Under the pieces are notes generated by a model. That model saw only the letters and a program-made list of their open reading frames with translations, did no database searches and was not told the DNA's origin. From positions 1 through 11,912 of the forward strand of contig JAIRZC010000168.1 of assembly GCA_031267455.1 (NCBI GenBank): a stretch of 11,912 nt of DNA, given 5' to 3'. Positions 7,604-11,912 of the stretch are shown piece after piece. The first letter of the stretch is position 1. Each line of letters starts with the position of its first letter. This stretch comes from Accumulibacter sp. GTDB taxonomy: Bacteria; Pseudomonadota; Gammaproteobacteria; Burkholderiales; Rhodocyclaceae. A program made the translations under genes and the position numbers.

Positions 7604-7829
7604 GCTTTTTCTCCGCGCGCTGTACCGCGAGCCATTCGTTATAGCGATTGGTCATGATGATTTCCCACATGTCGAGCGCTTCTTCCAGCGTGTAGTATTC
7701 GTTCAGTTCGCGGAGAGTGGCGAGACGTTCGCCAACGATGGTTGCAATAAATCCGTCAACATTGGGGCAAGCCACGTAATCACCTTCTGTGCGATACTTT
7801 CGAAGGAAACCGAGAGCTTGCCGTTTTGA
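7590..7829 (-). CDS. Tail assembly chaperone T region, read by -1 frameshift (fusion 7590-8149)
   Basis: This is the downstream part of a two-frame chaperone like lambda G/GT. From the slip site at 7829 the -1 frame is open for 79 residues to the stop at 7590-7592; joined to the first 107 residues of the upstream gene it gives a 186-residue fusion. The segment LATLRELNEYYTLEEALDMW and the following NRYNEWLA fit the 'TLeEL...Ysl.dA..m.E....RYNEW' pattern of such T proteins. There is no ATG between the slip site and this conserved part. The first possible start is GTG at 7775, giving 61 residues, with a GAAGG motif 7 bases before it, so independent starting is an alternative. Frameshifting is favoured because the slip site is exactly in phase and the 18 codons before GTG contain no stop. 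Confidence 0.78.
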   Translation of the reverse strand, partial: SKRQALGFLRKYRTEGDYVACPNVDGFIATIVGERLATLRELNEYYTLEEALDMWEIIMTNRYNEWLAVQRAEKKHGRT

Positions 7830-8149
7830 AAAAAACTGACGTTGTATATCGCCATCTCTTTTTGAATCCTCGTCAGCGCTTCCCAGTCCGGCACGTGGTT
7901 ATCGATCAGGTCGCGTGTGGAAAGCCTCTGTTTCCGGCCGTCCGGCAAGATCGCCTCGACGTAGCCCAAAAGTTCCACTCCCAGTTCTTCAAATTTTCCG
8001 TAATCGCCGATTTTGGGCAACGAGGTCATCGGCAATTGCGTGACGAGTTTTTGTCCCGCAATCGCCGGAAGTTTCGAGATTATGTAGGTTCTCTCGCTGT
8101 CATCCTGGCATTGGATCGTGACTTCCTTGGGATTTCTCAATTCGGCCAT
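7703..8149 (-). CDS. Tail assembly chaperone (lambda G-like, unshifted product)
   Basis: 148 residues from ATG 8149, with a strong AAGGAGTT site about 5 bases upstream and two bases after the tube stop. It lies between the tube and tape measure genes, the usual place for the chaperone that coats the tape measure before the tube polymerises around it. The N-terminus (LRNPKEVTIQCQDDSERTYI) and the middle (PDWEALTRIQKEMAIYNVSFFQNG, 87-110) resemble other phage chaperones of this position; the sequence itself is poorly conserved, so the call rests on context. F106-F107 are encoded by the TTT TTT of a slippery heptamer. After that point the zero frame continues only 41 residues, ending in a hydrophobic tail at 7703 that overlaps the T frame. 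Confidence 0.8.
   Translation of the reverse strand: MAELRNPKEVTIQCQDDSERTYIISKLPAIAGQKLVTQLPMTSLPKIGDYGKFEELGVELLGYVEAILPDGRKQRLSTRDLIDNHVPDWEALTRIQKEMAIYNVSFFQNGKLSVSFESIAQKVITWLAPMLTDLLQPSLANVSPLSAN
7766..7835 (-). promoter_or_regulatory. Predicted -1 programmed ribosomal frameshift site: heptamer plus downstream stem
   Basis: Read on the minus strand, T TTT TTT occupies 7835 to 7829 and is exactly in X-XXY-YYZ phase with the chaperone frame (codons AGT-TTT-TTT). After a 6-base spacer, GGCAAGC at 7822-7816 is perfectly complementary to GCTTGCC at 7772-7766, enclosing a 43-base loop. Inside that loop CCTTC (7806-7802) can pair with GAAGG (7787-7783). Spacing of 5-9 bases between slip site and structure is the usual arrangement. 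The -1 frame is open from 7898, just after a TAA at 7901-7899, to the stop at 7590. The heptamer and its phase are seen directly; in vivo use is inferred. Confidence 0.75.
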
Positions 8150-8151
8150 CG

Positions 8152-8598
8152 TTAACTCCTTGCGTTGGATTCAAAGACAAAAGCGTATGTCTTGCTTTTC
8201 AGCCTTCCGGCGGAAGCCGGTGAATTGAGCGGGATGCCATCGGTGATCGCGCCGCTCATCAAGCTCACGATCTTTCCGTCCGGGTATTTGGCGGTCATGT
8301 CGATTTCATCCCGGCTGAATGCCGCGCCCTTTTTCACCCGGTTGTTCTCAAGCAGGATTTCAAGATTCCTGTCATCGTCCGAGTTTGGAATCACGGAAAG
8401 CGTGATAGTGGTTGGCGTTGCCACCGACCAGACGACTAGATCACCATTGAGTCCCATCCCCTTATCCATGATCTGGACGGAGGGCGCGTCGAATGGATCG
8501 GAGTCGTCGGCGAATTGAGTAATCTGTATTCCAGATGGAAAGGTATTTGATGCTTTTAAAGTAAGTTCGAGGCCAAATCCGGAAATATCAACTGACAT
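8152..8598 (-). CDS. Tail tube protein (DUF3277 family)
   Basis: 148 residues from ATG 8598, with AAAGGAT about 6 bases upstream and 16 bases after the sheath stop. It forms the inner tube through which DNA passes. The order sheath then tube, the size and the pattern match the DUF3277 family: a [20 protein letters not shown] stretch (9-28), [25 protein letters not shown] (31-55), polar strands at 61-80 ([20 protein letters not shown]), then the C-terminal strands ending KTYAFVFES. The 'F.dd.DP.....' element is characteristic. No extra domain is fused to it. Being needed in many copies, its own good ribosome-binding site is consistent with high expression. Confidence 0.88.
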   Translation of the reverse strand: MSVDISGFGLELTLKASNTFPSGIQITQFADDSDPFDAPSVQIMDKGMGLNGDLVVWSVATPTTITLSVIPNSDDDRNLEILLENNRVKKGAAFSRDEIDMTAKYPDGKIVSLMSGAITDGIPLNSPASAGRLKSKTYAFVFESNARS

Positions 8599-8614
8599 GT
8601 CTTATCCTTTCGAG

Positions 8615-10102
8615 TTAGATCAATTCGTGCGAGCCTTCAACGCGGCGGATCACGTCATCCTTGGAATAGATCAGGATGTACTGCGCGTAATATTCAGTGC
8701 GCCCGTCATCCGTTACTTCGGTCAAAATCGTGCAGTTGAGCCAAAAGCCTTTGTCCTGCACCTGGCGCCAGGCATCCGGATCGCCGGTTTCTTCTGTAAT
8801 AAATGCTTTTTGTGTGGGAATAAGGGGCTTTCCTACGCTGATAGCGCCATTGAAGAGCGCCATATCGACGCACGGCAGCAGAATATTGATGAGCTGCGCC
8901 CGCCCGCGTTCGTTTGCGGAAACCTTTTGCAGCGACAACAGAAGCGCCATGATCTGCGAACCGGCGAAGTCTTTGAGCCATATTTCATTGACATAAGTGT
9001 TCATGTCGGTCGGCGCGCTCGACCCGCCCATCAAAATCCCTCGCTGGTAAAAAGCCAGCAGTTGCCCGGCAGTCTGCGTGACGCCGTAGTAATTGCATCG
9101 CACGGCGTCGAACATATCGCTGTCGCTCGTCTTATCCACCGAGGGCGTCAGGTTGAATTGTTGGAACATGTAATTGCAGGTCGAATTGCGGCGCGTGTAG
9201 TCAGTCGCCGCGAGGACGATAGCCGGCGCCATTTCCGGGAATTCGGCGGAAACCGGCGCAAGCGTGACGGCGCAACCGGCATAGCCGGAAAGAGTGTTGA
9301 AGGCGTTTTGCGCCGTCGTCTTTCCGATGGCGCGCATCACATAAATAAACTTAACGTTCTGCGCGTCGTTCCAGGCGGCTATCGCTTGATGGTCGTCGTC
9401 GGAAAGCGGCGTAACAAAGAGGAAAGAAGCGAAGTTGTTGGAGAGTTCCGCCGATTCCGATACCGTTTGCGCGGCGTCTCGCGCGTCAGAACCGGTAATG
9501 AAGGAGGCACCCGTTTCAGGCGTCCATTCAAGCGCGCGGGAAAGCGCCGAATCGACAATCGAAATCTTCTGATTACCGCCTCCCATGACGCTGAGCGCAA
9601 AGCGCCGGGTCGTGGCATCGTAGCTGACCGTCGCATCTTCCAGCGCTTCGTCAATGTCCTGGATGGCGGTTTGCAGTATCGCGGCGGCATCCGCGAATGA
9701 AGCGGCCGCCGTGAGATTGACGACCTCATCGGGATACGTGGTGTCTCCCAAGGTAATCGATAGTGTGCCGGAGATTTGCAGCGCGGTAAGCGTCTTTGTC
9801 GAGCCGCCACCATAGACCGCCGGGTTCGTCCCCTCTGGAGCAAATCGGGCAAAGCTGATCTTTTTCGCGCGCGTCGCCTGTTTCGATACCCAGGCAAAAT
9901 AAAACTGCGCGCGCCGGTATTCCTCGGAATCCATGCCGAAAAAGTCACGGATGTTATTCAAGTCCGTGAATTCCAGCGCTTCGTCCGGGGAAATGAATGG
10001 GCATTCTGTGAAAATGCGAAGAATCAGTTCCCGCTGGCGGACACCGACGTTTCCGACGACACCGCTGGTTATGCGAACGTATTTTTCAAAGGCGATAGCC
10101 AT
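8615..10102 (-). CDS. Contractile tail sheath protein (DUF3383 family)
   Basis: 495 residues from ATG 10102, preceded by AAGGAGG about 5 bases upstream, the strongest ribosome-binding site in the window, as expected for an abundant structural protein. It is a member of the DUF3383 phage family, which takes the place of the sheath in this phage type and contracts to drive the tube into the cell. Recognisable parts are the N-terminal LRIFTECPFISPDEALEFTDL stretch (28-48) with DFFGMDSEEYRRAQFYFAW soon after (53-71), the KISFARFAP strand (81-89), an inserted variable domain (about 100-220), NTLSGYAGCAVTLAP in the central part, and a C-terminal strand (YYAQYILIYSKDDVIRRVEGSH) that would link neighbouring subunits. 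A long plus-strand frame opposite it is a shadow. Confidence 0.92.
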   Translation of the reverse strand: MAIAFEKYVRITSGVVGNVGVRQRELILRIFTECPFISPDEALEFTDLNNIRDFFGMDSEEYRRAQFYFAWVSKQATRAKKISFARFAPEGTNPAVYGGGSTKTLTALQISGTLSITLGDTTYPDEVVNLTAAASFADAAAILQTAIQDIDEALEDATVSYDATTRRFALSVMGGGNQKISIVDSALSRALEWTPETGASFITGSDARDAAQTVSESAELSNNFASFLFVTPLSDDDHQAIAAWNDAQNVKFIYVMRAIGKTTAQNAFNTLSGYAGCAVTLAPVSAEFPEMAPAIVLAATDYTRRNSTCNYMFQQFNLTPSVDKTSDSDMFDAVRCNYYGVTQTAGQLLAFYQRGILMGGSSAPTDMNTYVNEIWLKDFAGSQIMALLLSLQKVSANERGRAQLINILLPCVDMALFNGAISVGKPLIPTQKAFITEETGDPDAWRQVQDKGFWLNCTILTEVTDDGRTEYYAQYILIYSKDDVIRRVEGSHELI

Positions 10103-10120
10103 AGGGCCTCCTTTTGTTGA

Positions 10121-10663
10121 TTAAACTCGTTTGATTTTCCAGTCAAACCGGTCGACAACCGGGTCTCTGGCAATGAATTCGTCGTTGTGGGTAAAAACCA
10201 CATCGAACGACGGTTGAAACTCGAATCTGTCGCGCTCATTGACCATCGTGGGATTGCGTATTTCCTGGATGCGCAATACCTGGACACCGCTCGAAAGAAG
10301 AGCCCGCCTGAAATCCTCGCCTTGCATGACGGCCGCGGCGGTTTTCAGGATGTCCGCCGCTGTAAGTTCCTCGTCGTCGGCGGGGTTGCGTTCAGAGGCA
10401 AGCCCTGTGAATTGGAAAGCGCTTTCGATAACCTGCGTTTCGCGGCGCGCGATTTCCTCGATTTCGGTGTCATAGATCGTATGAATGCCAAGAGAACCGT
10501 GGCGCCGATCGCTGATCTTGGTCATATAGACGCACGATTCAGTCGCGCGCCCCTGTTGCACAGGCTGAAAGTTCTGCCGCACGGAAACGCCGGCGATCCC
10601 GCGCGCGGCCAATCCACGAATGAGTTCCTTGCGGATCAGAATGAATAGCGCGTTATCCTTCAC
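10121..10663 (-). CDS. Neck/tail terminator protein (gp12-like, LIC_12616 type)
   Basis: 180 residues from GTG 10663, chosen because it makes a GTGA overlap with the stop of the preceding gene. A longer reading from 10816 would run 51 codons into that gene and is rejected. The protein has VRQNFQPVQQGRATESCVYM (28-47), which is the 'RQ.FQP.qQG......y' block of the phage neck terminator gp12-like family. A TEIEEIARRETQVIESAFQFTGL segment (66-88) and a late block with VQVLRIQEIRNPTMVNERDRFEFQPSFDVVF (128-158) complete the match. Its likely role is to cap the finished tail tube/sheath and dock to the neck. It directly precedes the sheath gene, as usual. Confidence 0.85.
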   Translation of the reverse strand: MKDNALFILIRKELIRGLAARGIAGVSVRQNFQPVQQGRATESCVYMTKISDRRHGSLGIHTIYDTEIEEIARRETQVIESAFQFTGLASERNPADDEELTAADILKTAAAVMQGEDFRRALLSSGVQVLRIQEIRNPTMVNERDRFEFQPSFDVVFTHNDEFIARDPVVDRFDWKIKRV

Positions 10664-11031
10664 GGTGTTCCCACCCTGACGCAGGTCACTTGCCGCCATC
10701 CGTCTTGACCATACCAGGATGTATCGTCCTGGCATTGATAGACGGCGCCGTTCCATTCGATCTGATCGCCGGATAGACCGCGGCTGACGCCGGTCACGTC
10801 CGCCGGGACATACCACGTGACATACACTTTTTCGAGATCGAGTCCCATTTCCGCGTATCGCGACGTTGGAACGGGCTGTACGCTTCCCGATCCGATTTCA
10901 ACCGGCGGGGCGTAGGCCGGCACGTCGCGCCCGGTGTCAGAGATCGCGCTCCCGATGTTCTTGCGATAGACGACCGTTTGATGTCCGATCAGGCGCATGG
11001 CCTGCTTGAGCAGGTTATTTCCTGGGATCAT
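10660..11031 (-). CDS. Phage collar-type neck protein
   Basis: 123 residues from ATG 11031, which makes an ATGA overlap with the stop of the previous gene; the upstream sequence has only a weak GGGTAA site, so it is probably reached by coupled translation. The N-terminal IPGNNLLKQAMRLIGHQTVVY (2-22), a GSGSVQPVPTSRYAEMGLDL stretch (47-66) followed by YVTWYV, and the SGDQIEWNGAVYQ and GQDGWRQVTCVRV blocks near the end match a small all-beta family annotated as phage collar protein in enterobacterial prophages. It is expected at the head-tail junction. The exact contact is unknown; size and order are normal. Confidence 0.78.
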   Translation of the reverse strand: MIPGNNLLKQAMRLIGHQTVVYRKNIGSAISDTGRDVPAYAPPVEIGSGSVQPVPTSRYAEMGLDLEKVYVTWYVPADVTGVSRGLSGDQIEWNGAVYQCQDDTSWYGQDGWRQVTCVRVGTP

Positions 11032-11501
11032 CTTTTACCCGCGACATAAGTAAGCGTACTGAGCAGGGTGGTCGTATCTCGCAAGATGGCCGTGGATTGA
11101 TTGGGCGGCGGATTTTTCCGATTTCGGCGTCTCTGCACGACAGGATCGTTTTCCGGGTAATTCCCCATTTCCGAGAGCTTGTTCTTGATGTCTCCCTGCA
11201 CAACGAGCCCAAGCACATTCATGACATCATTTGCGTTCACGCTGCCTGCAAAACTCTCGCTCAACTTGTTTCCGACGATTTTTCTCCACGTCTCGCTGTT
11301 TTCGATAATAGTTTTGCGAATGAATGCGCCGTTCCGCGTGTTTTTGAATTCCTGCCAGTACGCAACCATCGCCACCGGCGTACTTTGCTTATTCGTGTAT
11401 TTCGCGCTCTCGAACCATCCGACCTTTAAATCGCTCGTTTTAATATCGGCGAGAATGCGTTCGATTCTTTTCCGATCTCCTGGAACCCGGATAGTTTTCA
11501 C
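11028..11501 (-). CDS. Neck / tail-completion protein (gp10-like)
   Basis: 157 residues from GTG 11501, which forms a GTGA overlap with the upstream stop. A frame open up to 11594 would add 31 residues lying wholly inside the adaptor gene and is rejected. LKVGWFESAKYTNKQSTPVAMVAYWQEF (about 25-52) fits the 'vG...s.kY..G.pVA.vA..hEfG' pattern, followed by an FIRKTI block (about 61-66) as in 'PRPFmRpt'. A central helix (VLGLVVQGDIKNKL) and a C-terminal LRDTTTLLSTLTYVA segment, like 'L.dTG.L..S.ty.V', complete it. These are features of small phage neck or tail-completion proteins. A basic stretch (QRRRNRKNPPP) lies where this group is usually disordered. The general role is fairly safe, the specific family less so. 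Confidence 0.72.
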   Translation of the reverse strand: MKTIRVPGDRKRIERILADIKTSDLKVGWFESAKYTNKQSTPVAMVAYWQEFKNTRNGAFIRKTIIENSETWRKIVGNKLSESFAGSVNANDVMNVLGLVVQGDIKNKLSEMGNYPENDPVVQRRRNRKNPPPNQSTAILRDTTTLLSTLTYVAGKR

Positions 11502-11912
11502 AGAAATATCCCGCCAACCTTGCGGAACGCGGAACGCTCCGGCAGACCGCCAACACTCCATCCGCCAGCCGACTTGAGCGAAAGCCACGCCCACAATTCT
11601 TGCCCGTAGGGTGTGCCCGCCAGCCAGGCTTGCCAGGCTTTTTTGGTCTGCGGGGCCTGGACGCTGACGGATACCGAGCCCACGGATGCGCTGGTGGTTA
11701 TGCCGAATTGACTTTCCCCCGCCGCCCTCATCCCGGAAAGGATGAGAAAGTGCGCGGCCAGCAGGTAATACGGATCATCGCCGCCGCTCGAAACGGATAG
11801 CCAGTTGCGGGAGCGAAACAGGAAAACGGAAACGATGGCATCCGGGTATTTCTCAGCATCCGAAAATTCCGGGAAACGTGCCCTAAAACCGTCCGGTGAA
11901 AGAGTTAGGTTT
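11498..11912 (-). CDS. Head-tail adaptor, DUF4054 family (N-terminus cut by window edge)
   Basis: At least 137 residues; the frame is open from the right edge (first full codon at 11911) to the TGA at 11498-11500. An internal ATG at 11731 exists but reading from it would lose half of the conserved protein. The edge sequence begins with LTLSPDGFRARFPEFSDAEKYPDAIVSV, the 'FRa.FPeF.....Yp...i' start of the DUF4054 family, so only a few residues are probably missing. The C-terminal half has SASVGSVSVS, then WLAGTPYGQELWAWLSLKSA, then VGGLPERSAFRKVGG, which is the family's clearest signature. Proteins of this type sit under the portal as the first adaptor ring. This suggests capsid genes lie just outside the right edge. 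Confidence 0.9.
   Translation of the reverse strand, partial: NLTLSPDGFRARFPEFSDAEKYPDAIVSVFLFRSRNWLSVSSGGDDPYYLLAAHFLILSGMRAAGESQFGITTSASVGSVSVSVQAPQTKKAWQAWLAGTPYGQELWAWLSLKSAGGWSVGGLPERSAFRKVGGIFL

Noticed and set aside
6720..7829. Plus-strand open frame (369 codons) opposite the tape measure
   Set aside because: Antisense to a clear tape measure gene; the translation is a Ser/Ala/Met-rich shadow with no recognisable domain.
8599..8614. Possible promoter or terminator in the sheath-tube and terminator-sheath gaps
   Set aside because: The gaps (16 and 18 bases) are filled by stop codons and ribosome-binding sites; no hairpin with T-run or -35/-10 pair can be made out.
8597..9700. Long plus-strand open frame (367 codons) opposite the sheath gene
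   Set aside because: It lies fully antisense to a well-recognised sheath gene, its translation is Arg/His/Val-rich without family features, and no ribosome site stands out. It is a mirror of codon bias.
10664..10816. N-terminal extension of the terminator gene
   Set aside because: The 51 added codons are Arg-rich, overlap the collar gene out of frame, and the GTGA overlap at 10660-10663 gives a better start.
11502..11594. N-terminal extension of the neck protein
   Set aside because: It lies entirely inside the conserved C-terminal signature of the adaptor gene in another frame; GTG 11501 fits the NTGA pattern.

Overview
The window is part of the virion-assembly region of a contractile-tailed (myovirus-type) phage or prophage. 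Every supported gene lies on the minus strand, so transcription runs from the right edge (about 11912) to the left edge (1). No RNA genes, insertion sequences, CRISPR arrays, integrase or host genes are visible. The host cannot be named from this DNA: base composition is moderate with no strong bias, and the protein types are those of proteobacterial (or similar Gram-negative) myophages. Family assignments come from reading the translated sequences, not from a database search.

Layout in transcription order: a nearly complete DUF4054-type head-tail adaptor (11498-11912, N-terminus cut), a neck/tail-completion protein (11028-11501), a collar-type protein (10660-11031), a gp12-like neck/tail terminator (10121-10663), the DUF3383-type tail sheath (8615-10102), the DUF3277-type tail tube (8152-8598), a tail assembly chaperone pair in overlapping frames (7590-8149), a short tape measure protein (5915-7603), a Dit-like protein (5406-5918), a baseplate plug (5079-5402), a gpD/gp27-like hub (4226-5086), a Gp138-type central spike (3474-4229), a gp25/W-like wedge (3127-3477), a J-like wedge (1935-3125), a DUF2612 wedge/fibre-linker protein (1279-1929), and a tail fibre with a Phage Tail Collar domain (1-1270, C-terminus cut).

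The genes work as one assembly line. Hub, spike, plug, Dit-like and wedge proteins form the baseplate; the tape measure and its chaperones set tube length; tube and sheath polymerise; terminator, collar, neck and adaptor proteins cap the tail and join it to a capsid; the fibre binds the host. Genes are packed with gaps of at most 18 bases, and six junctions are four-base NTGA stop/start overlaps, so the window looks like one polycistronic, translationally coupled unit. There is no intergenic stretch over 300 bases, and I see no promoter or terminator.

The most notable feature is at the chaperone genes. A T TTT TTT heptamer lies in the correct phase for -1 slippage at 7829-7835. It is followed after 6 bases by a 7-bp complementary stem, and the -1 frame is open through the whole downstream T-like region. 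This predicts a 186-residue frameshift fusion beside the 148-residue unshifted product. I found no wholly new biological system; this is a compact, apparently complete tail module of the DUF3383/DUF3277/DUF2612 type.
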